A DNA stretch of 64,000 bases from Myceligenerans indicum (GCF_016742955.1 NZ_JABBYC010000002.1:124001-188000); one strand, 5' to 3'. Shown: positions 8,595 through 17,621, numbered from the stretch's first letter. Numbers and translations are program-made. Notes: generated by a model from the letters alone, not told the origin.

Positions 8595-10181
8595 ATGCCG
8601 TCCGTGAACACCGGTTCCCGTCGCGTCGTCCCGAGCGACCGGCAGGGCTTCGACCGGCGCTGGTACGCCTCGCAGCTCGAGGCGGTCTACGTCCCCCGGG
8701 ACGACGCCGAGGCGGTCACGCAGCTCGACCAGGCCGTCTCGCGCTACGGGAGCGACGTCAAGATCGTGTCCGGGCGCCACTGCTACGAGAACTTCGTCTA
8801 CAACGCCACCACCCGGGCCGTCCTCGACCTGTCGTCGATGAACCGGGCAGGCTGGGACGACCGGCGGAACGCCTTCTTCGTGGAGGCGGGCTGCGAGAAC
8901 TGGTCGGCCTACCGAGCCCTGCTGAACGGGTTCGACCGGACGCTTCCCGCCGGCTCCTGCTACTCGGTCGGTGCAGGAGGCCACATCACCGGAGGCGGCT
9001 ACGGGCTCCTGTCGCGGCTGCGGGGCCTGGTCGTCGACCACCTCAGCGCGGTCGACATCGTCACCTGGAACGCGTCGTCGAACGCCGCGGAGCTGCACCA
9101 GGTGTCGGCGACGAGTACCTCGGACGACGAGCGCGACCTCTTCTGGGCGCTGCGCGGAGCCGGCTGCGGCAACTTCGGTGTCATCCTGCGCTACTACTTC
9201 GACGACCTGCCGAAGGCTCCCGAGCACGCGTCGATCTACACCCTTTCCTGGGACTGGGCGTCGATCGACGCCCAGTCGTTCGCCGACCTGCTCGCCACGT
9301 ACGCGGAGTTCGTGAGCGAGATGCCCGAGACCGACTTCAGCCTGCTGAAGCTCACCCACGAGTCGTCCGGGCAGCTCGGGATGGTCGTCCAGGCCGTGTC
9401 ACCGGACGGGGCGACGTTCCTCGACCACCGGGCCGAGGTCGAACGCCGGTACGCGCAAGCACGGACCCGCTTCGGGGCGACCGTCGGGCACACGCCGTTG
9501 CGTCGACCACTCGGCGGCCATCCGGCCTGGACGACCGCCCCCGTCGGCAACGAGAGCGTGCAGCACGTCACCTATCTCGAAGCACTGCAGACGCTCAACG
9601 GTTCGGGGCCGAACCAGTTCGGCAAGTACAAGTCCGCATACATGAACAAAGGCTTCCCACCGGATCAGGTGGCCGCGATCCACCACTGGCTCAGGACGAC
9701 GCCCCACGGGGTTCCGGAGTCGGACATGCGCCAGAGTCTCCTGCAGGTGGACAGCTACGGGGGCGCTGTCAACCGGGTCGGTCCCACGGCGACGGCGATT
9801 CCCCAACGTGACGCCGTCATGAAGCTGCAGTACCAGACCTACTGGCTCAACGCCTCGCGTCCCGGCGAGGGAGACCGGCCCCCCTACGATGTCCAGGCCG
9901 ACGCCCACCTGCGCTGGATCAACGAGTTCTACCAGGACGTCTACGCGGAGTACGGCGGAACACCCGACCCGGCCAGGGATCCGAGCGGCACGGTCGCGGG
10001 CGCGTACTACAACTACCCGGACAGCGCCCTGGGCACCCACGCCGAGGGCACCGCGGACCAGGCGCTGTGGCTCTACTTCCTCGACAACTTCCGCAACAAC
10101 CCGCGGAACCTGGTCGAGGTGAAACGCCGCTGGGACCCGGCGAACGTGTTCCGCCATGCGCAGTCGATCCCGGTGGAATGA
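8595..10181 (+). CDS. Berberine-bridge-type FAD-linked oxidase
   Basis: 528 residues. The N-terminal PCMH/FAD_binding_4 domain has SGRHCYENFVYN near residue 60 and GSCYSVGAGGHITGGGYG near residue 125, and the C-terminal BBE motif reads RRWDPANVFRHAQSIP. The first block supplies the His and the second the Cys that hold FAD bicovalently (8-alpha-histidyl, 6-S-cysteinyl) in enzymes such as AknOx and GOOX. These oxidise sugars, alkaloids or secondary-metabolite alcohols with O2. No secretion signal is obvious. It stands alone between the TetR-controlled pair and a convergent WYL regulator, so the context does not indicate the substrate. Confidence 0.85.
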   Translation: MPSVNTGSRRVVPSDRQGFDRRWYASQLEAVYVPRDDAEAVTQLDQAVSRYGSDVKIVSGRHCYENFVYNATTRAVLDLSSMNRAGWDDRRNAFFVEAGCENWSAYRALLNGFDRTLPAGSCYSVGAGGHITGGGYGLLSRLRGLVVDHLSAVDIVTWNASSNAAELHQVSATSTSDDERDLFWALRGAGCGNFGVILRYYFDDLPKAPEHASIYTLSWDWASIDAQSFADLLATYAEFVSEMPETDFSLLKLTHESSGQLGMVVQAVSPDGATFLDHRAEVERRYAQARTRFGATVGHTPLRRPLGGHPAWTTAPVGNESVQHVTYLEALQTLNGSGPNQFGKYKSAYMNKGFPPDQVAAIHHWLRTTPHGVPESDMRQSLLQVDSYGGAVNRVGPTATAIPQRDAVMKLQYQTYWLNASRPGEGDRPPYDVQADAHLRWINEFYQDVYAEYGGTPDPARDPSGTVAGAYYNYPDSALGTHAEGTADQALWLYFLDNFRNNPRNLVEVKRRWDPANVFRHAQSIPVE

Positions 10182-10257
10182 CGCCATCCGGCCCGGATCC
10201 GGGACGAAGGACGACGGGGACGGGGACAGCACGGGCCGCGCCGGTCAGACGGGCCGG

Positions 10258-11337
10258 TCAGACGCGGCGGGCGGAGGACGCGAGGCGATCGGCGAGCGCC
10301 GTCACGAGCCCGCGCAGCTCGTCCGGGCGCTCGACGACGAACGGCCGGTCGAGGGCGGCCAGGACCGCAGGAAGCCAGTCGAGCCGTTCCGCCCGCAGCG
10401 TCACGCGCAGCCAGCGTTCGCCGCTACCGTCCTCGCCTGTCCGCTCCTTGGCCGACGGGTCGCCGGCCACAACCTCGCCGGCTCCCTGTTCGCCGGCTCC
10501 CCGCCGGCCTGCCACCCGGTTGCCGGCCGGCACGGGACCGCACTCCTCCAGGTTCGCGATGCCGGCGGGCAGGTGCGCACGGATCTGTCCGACCGTCCCG
10601 TGGATCCGCAGGCTCACCTCGTGCCGGTACTCGGCCGCGGCGAAGCCCGACAGGACGCGCTCGGCAGGGTCGAGACCGACGGGTGCCTCGAACGAGCCGG
10701 GCAGGGCGCGCGCGTCCGCTATGCGGTCGAGCCGGAAGGTCCGGTCCTCGCCGATCCGGGCGTCCACGCCCGTCACGTACCAGTGACCCGCGTGGGCGAC
10801 GATCCCGTACGGGTGCAGCCTGCGTTCGCTGAGTCGTCCGGCGCGGTCGGTGTAGCGGATCGCGACGGGCCGGTGGTGGTGCGCGGCATCGGCGAGGGTG
10901 AGCAGGATGTCCCCGTCCGGGGTGTCGGCGGTGCCGTCCGCCCGATGCGTGACGGCGAGCGTGTCCAGAAGGGCTTCGAGCCGACGGGCGATGTGTCCGG
11001 GCAGCACTCTGCGGAGCTTGGCCGATGCCGTTTCGCGCGCCGTCAGTGCCGTCGTCGTACCTGCTCGTGGGCCGGCGACCAGGCCGAGCAGCACCGCCAG
11101 TGCCTCGTCGTCGGTGAACATGAGCGGCGGCAGCCGGTACCCGGGGGCGAGCCGGTACCCGCCGTAACGGCCACGCACCGACTCCACGGGCACGTCCAGG
11201 TCGATCAGATGGTTCACATACCTCCGCACGGTGCGCCCGTCCACACCGAGCCGGTCGGCGAGTTCGGCCACCGTGCGGGTGCCACCCGACTGCAGAAGTT
11301 CCAGCAGGGTGAGCACGCGGCTGGTGGGTCGAGACAC
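10258..11337 (-). CDS. HTH/WYL-domain transcriptional regulator (YafY type)
   Basis: 359 residues from GTG 11337. An N-terminal winged HTH (HTH_11) with TVAELADRLGVDGRTVRRYVNHL at about 17-40 is followed by a WYL ligand domain (YGIVAHAGHWYVTG around 190) and a C-terminal extension domain. The open frame runs further upstream to 11676, but that part overlaps the divergent VOC gene antisense, and the HTH begins directly after GTG 11337, so that start is chosen. The intergenic DNA shared with the VOC gene suggests it regulates that gene and itself. The low-complexity Gly/Ala stretch near residue 285 is unusual. Confidence 0.8.
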   Translation of the reverse strand: MSRPTSRVLTLLELLQSGGTRTVAELADRLGVDGRTVRRYVNHLIDLDVPVESVRGRYGGYRLAPGYRLPPLMFTDDEALAVLLGLVAGPRAGTTTALTARETASAKLRRVLPGHIARRLEALLDTLAVTHRADGTADTPDGDILLTLADAAHHHRPVAIRYTDRAGRLSERRLHPYGIVAHAGHWYVTGVDARIGEDRTFRLDRIADARALPGSFEAPVGLDPAERVLSGFAAAEYRHEVSLRIHGTVGQIRAHLPAGIANLEECGPVPAGNRVAGRRGAGEQGAGEVVAGDPSAKERTGEDGSGERWLRVTLRAERLDWLPAVLAALDRPFVVERPDELRGLVTALADRLASSARRV

Positions 11338-11430
11338 GTCTTCCAACCTAGCGGAGATACCGGACCGATTATGTCCTCTATTTCTCGTAGCCTGCTTCGT
11401 GTACACCACCGGCACGACCCAGGAGATTCC
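11338..11430. promoter_or_regulatory. Divergent promoter region, WYL regulator / VOC protein
   Basis: A 93-bp spacer, AT-rich compared with its flanks, from which both genes must be transcribed. A short inverted repeat GGAC-N7-GTCC at 11363-11377 is the only dyad I see and could be the regulator's site. AGGAG at 11421-11425 is the ribosome binding site for the GTG start of the VOC gene. Confidence 0.4.
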
Positions 11431-11829
11431 GTGAACTTCGTTTCTGTCCGCATCATCACCGGCGACGTGGCCCGCCTCGTCGGCTTCTACGAGCGAGCCA
11501 CCGGGACACGGGCGGCCTGGTCCACCGAGGACTTCGCCGAGCTGCGGACCGCGAGCGCCACCCTCGCGATCGCCGGCACCCGCACCGTTCCCCTGTTCGC
11601 CCCGGGCTCCGCCCGCCCGGCGGACAACCACAGCGTGATCACCGAGTTCCTCGTCGACGACGTCGATCGCGTCCACCAGGACCTGACAGGCTTCGTCCCG
11701 GAGTTCGTCACCGAGCCCACCACGATGCCCTGGGGCAACCGGTCGCTCCTGCTGCGCGACCCCGACGGCAACCTGGTCAACTTCTTCACGCCCGTCACGC
11801 CGGAGGCCGTCGAGAAGTTCGCGCGCTGA
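11431..11829 (+). CDS. VOC family (glyoxalase/bleomycin resistance-like) protein
   Basis: 132 residues from GTG 11431, placed by AGGAG five bases upstream. A single-chain VOC fold with two beta-alpha-beta-beta-beta modules: NFVSVRIITGDVARLVGFYERATG at the start and the SLLLRDPDGNLVNFFTP signature at about 107-123. Such proteins are metal-dependent lyases, dioxygenases or binding proteins; the last module ends in the usual DPDGN-hydrophobic-x-F pattern. It is divergent from, and probably controlled by, the WYL regulator. The substrate is unknown. Confidence 0.85.
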   Translation: MNFVSVRIITGDVARLVGFYERATGTRAAWSTEDFAELRTASATLAIAGTRTVPLFAPGSARPADNHSVITEFLVDDVDRVHQDLTGFVPEFVTEPTTMPWGNRSLLLRDPDGNLVNFFTPVTPEAVEKFAR

Positions 11830-12078
11830 CGCCTGACTCTCCGGCGATCGGGATGGTCAGCCCTCGATTCGGGTCAACGACCAGTGGCGCATCTGCTTCG
11901 GCTGGACCGACGCAGGTCCCGCTCATGTCGAGATCGTCGACCATCACTGAGACAGTCGGCATGGCCGACTCCCGGTCGGCCTCCGGCAAGGTTCGGTCCA
12001 GCGCCGCGTGTGCGACCCTGATGGGGTCTCGCCGTGAGGGCTGCCGCCACCGCCCAACCCACGATCTGGAGCGCCGCC

Positions 12079-13185
12079 GTGTCCCTGCGCCACCGTCGCC
12101 GCACCATCTGGCTCGTGTGCGCCGCCGTCGTGTCGGTGCTCGCCGCCGGTTGCGGTTCGAACGGCTCCACGCCGTCGCCCTCCTCGGGCGAGGACACCCG
12201 GACGGGCCAGGCTGCTGTCCGGCCGCCCTTCGGCGGACAGGTTCGTACCATCGCGACCGGCCTGGAAGTTCCGTGGTCGGTGGTCTTCGTCGACGGCTCG
12301 GCCCTGGTCAGCGAGCGGGACTCGGGACGGATCCTGGAGGTGGGTGGCGACGGCACCCTGCACGACGCCGGCGTCGTGCCCGGCGTGGTCCCGGGCGGCG
12401 AGGGCGGCCTGCTGGGCCTGGCCGCCCGCGACCACGACCTGTACGTCTACTCCACGGGCACCGCGGGCAACCGGGTGGAGCGGTACCCGGTCGAGGGCTC
12501 CGCCGGGTCGCTCTCCCTCGGCTCGCCGACACCGGTGCTCGACGGTCTCCCCGCGGGGACCTATCACGACGGCGGGCGCATCGCGTTCGGGCCGGACGGC
12601 ATGCTGTACGTCGCCGTCGGTGACACGCAGGATGCCGGCACGGCGCAGGAGCTGGACGCGCTCTCGGGCAAGATCCTGCGGGTGACGCCCGATGGCGGGA
12701 TCCCGGCGGACAACCCCTTCCCCGGCTCGCCGGTGTACAGCTACGGGCACCGCAACGTCCAGGGCCTCGCCTGGACGGACGACGGGACGATGTTCGCCAC
12801 CGAGTTCGGCGACCACACCTGGGACGAGCTGAACCTGATCGAGGCCGGGAACAACTACGGGTGGCCGCAGGTGGAGGGGGCCGGCGGCACCGGCGGGCTC
12901 GTCGACCCCGTGCAGCAGTGGTCCCCTGCCGAGGCCAGCCCGAGCGGCCTGGCCGCCGTCGGCGACACGCTGTTCGTGGCGAACCTGCGCGGCCAGGTGC
13001 TGCGAACCGTACCGGCTGCGGATCCGGCCACCTCGACCGAGCACTTCGCGGGGCGGTACGGGCGCCTGCGGGACGTGGCAGCGGCACCGGACGGCTCCCT
13101 CTGGTTCGTGACCAGCAACACGGACGGACGCGGAGTCCCCGACGCGGAGGACGACCGCATCCTCTCCGTCGACCTGGTGCCGTGA
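12079..13185 (+). CDS. Glucose/sorbosone dehydrogenase-type lipoprotein (PQQ-dependent sugar dehydrogenase family)
   Basis: 368 residues from GTG 12079, which follows GGAG at 12068-12071; an in-frame GTG at 12034 would add 15 residues before the signal peptide. The N-terminus MSLRHRRR, a hydrophobic core and VLAAGC form a lipoprotein signal. The mature part is a GSDH six-bladed propeller: VPWSVVF near residue 63, GGEGGLLGLA near 107, YHDGGRIAFGPDGMLYVAVGD near 160 and GHRNVQGLAW near 223, where the His/Asp/Arg set matches the family active site. It likely oxidises an aldose outside the cell, with PQQ if the host makes or obtains it. It is a stand-alone gene. Confidence 0.85.
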   Translation: MSLRHRRRTIWLVCAAVVSVLAAGCGSNGSTPSPSSGEDTRTGQAAVRPPFGGQVRTIATGLEVPWSVVFVDGSALVSERDSGRILEVGGDGTLHDAGVVPGVVPGGEGGLLGLAARDHDLYVYSTGTAGNRVERYPVEGSAGSLSLGSPTPVLDGLPAGTYHDGGRIAFGPDGMLYVAVGDTQDAGTAQELDALSGKILRVTPDGGIPADNPFPGSPVYSYGHRNVQGLAWTDDGTMFATEFGDHTWDELNLIEAGNNYGWPQVEGAGGTGGLVDPVQQWSPAEASPSGLAAVGDTLFVANLRGQVLRTVPAADPATSTEHFAGRYGRLRDVAAAPDGSLWFVTSNTDGRGVPDAEDDRILSVDLVP

Positions 13186-13286
13186 GACCGGGCGGTTCTG
13201 AGGTTGGGTGCCGGCCAGGCGACGAACTATCGCGCTCTTCGTCCTCTCCCACCTCTGCCTCTGTCCGGGTCGTCACCGTTACTGCC

Positions 13287-13778
13287 TCACGACGGAGACC
13301 AGCCCGTCCGCGAGTAGGCACCCAGGTCGGAGTCCAGCGACCAGATCGTCACCGAGCTGCCCTGGTTGAGCGCACAGGTGCGTTCCCACTCCTTGATGAT
13401 CGACACGTCGGCGAGGCTGGGGCCTTCTCCGGTCTTCGTCGGGGACTTGTTGGCCTTGACATGGTCGGGAAACTCGACGAGCCAGCTCAGCAGCTCCTCC
13501 TTGTCAGGGAAGAAGGTCGGCCCGTAGGGCGCCTCGCCGTCGAACGCTTTCCGAACGTCGTCGCGCAGCGTGTGCGCGTACGTGTAGCGCTGACCACCAG
13601 TTGCCAGGCGGGAAACGTGGTTGCCCGTCTCCCAGATGGTGGCCATCGGCAGGATCATCCGCGCCTCGTCCGACATCGCCTCGAGGCGCACTCCCACGGA
13701 CTCACGCCCGTCCTCGAATCCAGGGATGCCGAGGAGTACCAGGTAGACCGACGTGTCGATGAGGAGGACCTCTCTCAT
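13287..13778 (-). CDS. PIN-domain protein coupled to an AAA ATPase
   Basis: 163 residues. The acidic residues expected of a PIN ribonuclease are in place: D8 in LLIDTS, E50 in TIWETGNH, D124 in PSLADVSIIKE and D149/D151 in SLDSD. PIN proteins are Mg-dependent RNases, often toxins or effectors. The gene starts 4 nt before the stop of the ATPase gene (ATGA overlap, 13775-13778), so the pair is translationally coupled. No VapB-like antitoxin precedes it; the ATPase takes that position. This suggests an ATPase-gated nuclease rather than an ordinary VapBC module. The fold call rests on motif spacing only. Confidence 0.7.
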   Translation of the reverse strand: MREVLLIDTSVYLVLLGIPGFEDGRESVGVRLEAMSDEARMILPMATIWETGNHVSRLATGGQRYTYAHTLRDDVRKAFDGEAPYGPTFFPDKEELLSWLVEFPDHVKANKSPTKTGEGPSLADVSIIKEWERTCALNQGSSVTIWSLDSDLGAYSRTGWSPS

Positions 13779-15079
13779 GAAGCAATCCCGAGGCGCGCAC
13801 GAAGGAGGTCCCTCGGCGAACCAGGCCGAGTGCCGAGCCGCTTGGCCGCCCGATCGACGTCTCCTGCGCTGAGGAGGCGGCCCAATGGGCCTCTCGCAAC
13901 CAACTCCGGATAGGAATCGAGCTCTTCCAGCGTGACAAGCCGACTGTCCCCATCCTCAGGGTCGCGATAGCAGAACACCACACGCGGGATCGCTTCGAGC
14001 GGCAGCGCATCAAGTAGTGCCGGGTTGTGAGTGGAGAGGAGCACTCGCAGCCCTCGCGCGGCGGCGATCCTCTGAATCCGTTCGAGCAGGTCCCGTGCGC
14101 GGCTGGGGTGCACTCCGTTGTCGATCTCCTCGATAACGACGAGGCTGCCGCGGTCGGCGGACAGCATCGCCGCCGCGATCGCGAGTACGCGCAGCGTGCC
14201 GTCGGAAAGCAACGAAGCGTCATATCGACGGTAGTCCCTGCCGAAGGTCTCCACGAGCTGGAGGAGACGCCCACCCCGGGGCTCTGCAAGAAACTCGATA
14301 TCCGCGATCTCCTGCTCGGGCAACGAGCGGACGAAATCGAGGACCTGAGTCTTCGTCTCCGTCGACGCGGCGCTCGCCTCACAGAGGTTGTACAGAACCG
14401 CGGAGATGTTCGAGCCGTCACCGTTGAGCCGGGTCTCTGACGGAAAGGCATATTCGCGCATACGTGCCGGCACCGGGTCCAGGAACAGCACACGTGCGAG
14501 TGTCGCTTCGTATTCCTTCGCGACGCCCGGAATGGTCGCCCGCGAGACCTTGTGACCCGCCTCGATGACCGCCCCCGAAACGAGCTGAGTGAAGACGGCA
14601 TGTTGGTCGCTGGCCCGAATGTGCGGCTTCTTGCCGCCCCGCGCGAAATTGTTGTAGGCGACCGAAGCCTCCGTACCTCGATCCGTGGAGGGCTGATCCA
14701 GAGTATAGAGCGGAACTTTCTGGTTCTTGTCGGTGATGTGCTCACCGACAATGTGGAAGCCGTCCGACCGATACTCTAGTCGCACCTCCATCCGGTCCCA
14801 CGAGTCCCGCTCAAGCCGACAACCCAGCGAGAACTCCTTGCCACCGAGGTGCGCCAACTTCGACGAGATACCTCGGACAACGCGATCAGCGCTGTTCACC
14901 TGGTACTGGATCGAACCGAGGCTCTGCCCCTGCGCCAGCCACGACAGAAAGCGAATCGCTTCGATCGCGTTGCTCTTGCCCGCCGCGTTCGCCCCGACGA
15001 GCACTGTCATGGACGAGAGCTCCAACGTCTGCGCGGCGCTGTAACTCTTGAAGTTCTCGAGGGTCACCTCGGTCAGCAT
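13775..15079 (-). CDS. OLD-like AAA family ATPase (AAA_21/AAA_15)
   Basis: 434 residues. The SMC/ABC-like ATPase core is complete: N-terminal LENFKSY, Walker A GANAAGKSN at 29-37, a variable middle (about 60-285) with no detectable TOPRIM or other nuclease, ABC signature LSDGTLR at 291-297, Walker B LVVIEEID at 313-320 and the switch His in LSTHNP at about 351. Proteins of this type serve as sensors in defence systems such as Septu (PtuA), PARIS (AriA) and Gabija (GajA, which carries its own TOPRIM). Here the nuclease would be supplied by the coupled PIN protein. Start at ATG 15079; 340 bp without a gene lies upstream. Confidence 0.85.
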   Translation of the reverse strand: MLTEVTLENFKSYSAAQTLELSSMTVLVGANAAGKSNAIEAIRFLSWLAQGQSLGSIQYQVNSADRVVRGISSKLAHLGGKEFSLGCRLERDSWDRMEVRLEYRSDGFHIVGEHITDKNQKVPLYTLDQPSTDRGTEASVAYNNFARGGKKPHIRASDQHAVFTQLVSGAVIEAGHKVSRATIPGVAKEYEATLARVLFLDPVPARMREYAFPSETRLNGDGSNISAVLYNLCEASAASTETKTQVLDFVRSLPEQEIADIEFLAEPRGGRLLQLVETFGRDYRRYDASLLSDGTLRVLAIAAAMLSADRGSLVVIEEIDNGVHPSRARDLLERIQRIAAARGLRVLLSTHNPALLDALPLEAIPRVVFCYRDPEDGDSRLVTLEELDSYPELVARGPLGRLLSAGDVDRAAKRLGTRPGSPRDLLRARLGIAS

Positions 15080-15419
15080 GGCTTCGATCCGTCCACGAGG
15101 GGTTGGTCACCAGCAGCGTAGTCGGACCAGGTCGCGGAGGCACGCACCGCCGACCCGTCATTTCTGCGCATTCGGCCGAGCGAGCGATGCTACTCCCGCA
15201 CTGTCAGTCATCCGCTGGTCAATCCGGCGGCGCCGCACCACTGAACGGCACCGTGCTCCACGTGCCCGTTGGCGGTGACCCCGCCATCACCCAGCACCAC
15301 GACTCCGAGAACCCTCTGACAACCGCACTATGGGCACGGCTCAAGCGCCTGCCCAGGCAATAGATCCCGACTGCGTTCCTTCGGCACACCGGCACGGACC
15401 CATGAGGGACCATGGGCGC
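15080..15419. other. 340-bp intergenic region, no gene supported
   Basis: The region separates the ATPase (leftward) from the rescue factor (rightward), so it should carry both promoters. Open frames exist on both strands but are short, lack ribosome binding sites and have no recognisable composition. I see no strong hairpin or dyad. Confidence 0.4.
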
Positions 15420-15866
15420 ATGTCCTCACGCGCCCGCCCAGGTCTCACCGTCGGTCCGGCCCTGACGATCCCCCGGGCCGAGCTCACCGAGCGGTTCTCC
15501 CGCTCCTCCGGACCTGGCGGGCAGGGCGTCAACACGACCGACTCGCGTGTCGAGCTGTCCTGGGACGTCGGCAGGTCCGCGGTGCTGAGCGACGCGCAGC
15601 GCCGGCGCCTCCTGGAACGGCTCGCCGACCGCCTGGTCGGGGGCGTCCTCACCGTTGCCGCCTCGGAGCATCGGGAGCAGCTCCGCAACCGGGACGCCGC
15701 GGCTCAACGCCTGGCGGCCCTCGTCGGCGGCGCGCTGGCTCCCGACGGGCCGAGTCGCCGCGCGACCCGAGCCACCCGGGGTTCTCGCGAGCGCCGGCTG
15801 ACCGCCAAGAAACAACGCTCCGCGATCAAGCGGCTGCGCTCGTCGAGGCCTCGGCGCGACGACTGA
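15420..15866 (+). CDS. arfB: ArfB-like peptidyl-tRNA hydrolase (RF-1 GGQ domain)
   Basis: 148 residues, close to the ~140 of E. coli ArfB (YaeJ). A single release-factor catalytic domain with SSGPGGQGVNTTDSRVEL at about 29-46 carries the GGQ that hydrolyses peptidyl-tRNA. The C-terminus is a disordered, strongly basic tail (RRLTAKKQRSAIKRLRSSRPRR), which in ArfB enters the empty mRNA channel of stalled ribosomes. ATG 15420 is preferred to ATG 15402 because GAGGGA at 15405-15410 spaces correctly and the protein then begins at the family N-terminus. It works in non-stop ribosome rescue; a stand-alone gene. Confidence 0.88.
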   Translation: MSSRARPGLTVGPALTIPRAELTERFSRSSGPGGQGVNTTDSRVELSWDVGRSAVLSDAQRRRLLERLADRLVGGVLTVAASEHREQLRNRDAAAQRLAALVGGALAPDGPSRRATRATRGSRERRLTAKKQRSAIKRLRSSRPRRDD

Positions 15867-16182
15867 CCGCGGTTCACGGTCAGGCCCGCAGCGGAGCTGC
15901 CTCGGCGAACGACCGTGAGGTGGCCGCGATGACCGAGGTCCAGGAAGACTCACGCCGACCGGGCCGGACGATCTCGATGTGCGGTCCGGCAGGCTCCGGC
16001 AGGCATCGCACGCGGGCCGCGGGCACTGTGAGCACGCTTACGGAAGGCCTGCGGACCGGCTCCTAGGTTCGAGGCACGCGACCACGTTGGGTCTCGCCTC
16101 GTCCTTGCCGGGCCGGGTTCGGGTGGGCAGGTTCGGGCGAAGCAACGTGGCCGGCCGAACGACAGCAATGAGGAGAACCGCC
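15867..16182. other. 316-bp intergenic region, no gene supported
   Basis: Nothing coding is convincing between the rescue factor and the membrane protein. The stretch presumably holds the terminator of the first and the promoter of the second, but no long stem or clear promoter hexamers stand out. AGGAGA at 16171-16176 is the ribosome binding site of the next gene. Confidence 0.4.
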
Positions 16183-16749
16183 ATGAGTACCACTCGCACC
16201 ACTTCCGGCGTTGGCCGCGCAGCTGTGACCGGCGTCGTCGCCGGGGTCATCGCCTCCCTGGTCATGGCGATGTACGCCATGATCGCCGCCTGGATCCAGG
16301 ACACCGGATTCTTCACGCCGCTGTACCACATCGCCTCCGTCGTGGTGGCGCCCGACACCATGACGGCGTCGATGGAGAGCGGGATGGCCGGCGACGCCTT
16401 CACCTTCTCCTTCGGCGTCGCCGTGCTGGGCGCCGTCGTGCACATGATGACCGGCGCGATGTACGGCGCGGTCTTCGGCCTGATCGTGGCGCGGCTCCGA
16501 CTCGGCGCTGCGGCGCTGACGGTCACCGGTCTCGCCTGGGGTGCGGTCGTGCTGGTCATGAGCGCCTTCGTCCTGCTGCCGCTCACCGCCGCGGTGACCG
16601 GCGCCGGCGAACCCGTCGCGAACATGGCCTCGATGGCCGGCTGGGGCACGTTCACCGTGGAGCACCTGCTCTTCGGCATCACGCTCGGCGGGATCTTCGC
16701 GGCCCGGCTCCCGCACGCGGTGCAGCAGGGCTCTCCGGTGCCCGCGTAG
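16183..16749 (+). CDS. Hypothetical membrane protein
   Basis: 188 residues from ATG 16183, chosen because AGGAGA lies 6 nt upstream. Four hydrophobic segments are visible (about residues 12-36, 79-105, 110-135 and 150-172), separated by short loops; His and Met occur within the second (VVHMMTGAMYG) and a His in the fourth (EHLLFG), which might bind metal or quinone, but this is speculation. No family is recognised. It precedes a Crp/Fnr regulator by about 160 bp on the same strand and may share its stimulus. Confidence 0.7.
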   Translation: MSTTRTTSGVGRAAVTGVVAGVIASLVMAMYAMIAAWIQDTGFFTPLYHIASVVVAPDTMTASMESGMAGDAFTFSFGVAVLGAVVHMMTGAMYGAVFGLIVARLRLGAAALTVTGLAWGAVVLVMSAFVLLPLTAAVTGAGEPVANMASMAGWGTFTVEHLLFGITLGGIFAARLPHAVQQGSPVPA

Positions 16750-16907
16750 GGGCCGGGTGCCCGCCACGATCCGCCGGTGGAGGACGACACGGAAGGACGA
16801 TGGCTGGGAACATGAGAACCAAGACACCGCAATGCCTGGCCATCGTCGACCCCGAGCTCCTCGCCGGCGGTCTGCGCCCCTGGTCGCCGGGCCGGAGGGA
16901 GGAACAC

Positions 16908-17621
16908 GTGGACCTCGACGGTGCCACCCACGGCCCCAGCTCCCCGGCCGCGCCCTGGTGCATGGCCGAGGTCGACATCTTCCGCGACCTCGACGCCGGT
17001 GAGATGGATGCGCTGAATGCCGCGGCGCCCCGGCGGACCTTTCCGCCGGGCGCCCTGGTCTACACCCCGCACCAGCCGGTGGAGACCCTGTTCATCCTCA
17101 AGCAGGGCCGCATCAGGATCTTCCGGACCTCGCCGGACGGACGAGCCCTGACCACCGCGATCATCGAGCCCGGCACGATCTTCGGCGAGATGGTCATCAT
17201 CGGCCAGCAGATGCTCGACAACTACGCCGAAGCGCTGGACGACGTCGTGGTCTGCGTCATGAACAAGTCCGAGGTCAAGCGACTGCTGCTCGGCGACCCG
17301 CGGATCGCGATCCGGATCTCCGAGACCCTCGGGCGGCGTCTCGGCGTGATAGAACGGCGGCTGTCCGACACGGTGTTCAAGAGCGTCCCGCAGCGCATCG
17401 CGACCACACTGGTCACACTGGCAGCGGGCTCCACGGCCGGGCTGGGGCGTGGCCGGCAGGTGCGGCTCACGCACGAGCAGCTCGCCGCCCTCGCCGGCAC
17501 CTCACGGGAGACCACCACCAAGATCCTCGGGGAGCTGAGCGAGCAAGGCATGGTCAGCCTGGGACGAGGGAGGATCAACGTCCTCGAGCTGGAGCTCCTG
17601 CGCCAGTACGGCGGCGACTGA
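16908..17621 (+). CDS. Crp/Fnr family transcriptional regulator
   Basis: 237 residues from GTG 16908, which carries a strong GGAGGGAGGA at 16893-16902; an in-frame ATG at 16800 would add 36 unrelated residues. The N-terminal cyclic-nucleotide-binding-like beta-roll spans about 20-140 (PGALVYTPHQPVETLFILKQGRIRIFR, then PGTIFGEMVIIG). The C-terminal winged HTH spans about 160-230, with the recognition helix in LAALAGTSRETTTKILGEL. The cAMP phosphate-binding Arg-Ser signature is not present, so cAMP is unlikely as the effector; no Fnr-type Cys cluster is seen. Targets are unknown, although the upstream membrane protein is a candidate. Its stop codon lies inside a tandem repeat. Confidence 0.88.
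   Translation: MDLDGATHGPSSPAAPWCMAEVDIFRDLDAGEMDALNAAAPRRTFPPGALVYTPHQPVETLFILKQGRIRIFRTSPDGRALTTAIIEPGTIFGEMVIIGQQMLDNYAEALDDVVVCVMNKSEVKRLLLGDPRIAIRISETLGRRLGVIERRLSDTVFKSVPQRIATTLVTLAAGSTAGLGRGRQVRLTHEQLAALAGTSRETTTKILGELSEQGMVSLGRGRINVLELELLRQYGGD

Noticed and set aside
10236-10263. Repeated CCGGTCAGACG before the end of the WYL regulator gene
   Set aside because: Only two short copies in GC-rich DNA; not distinct enough from chance to report as a repeat.
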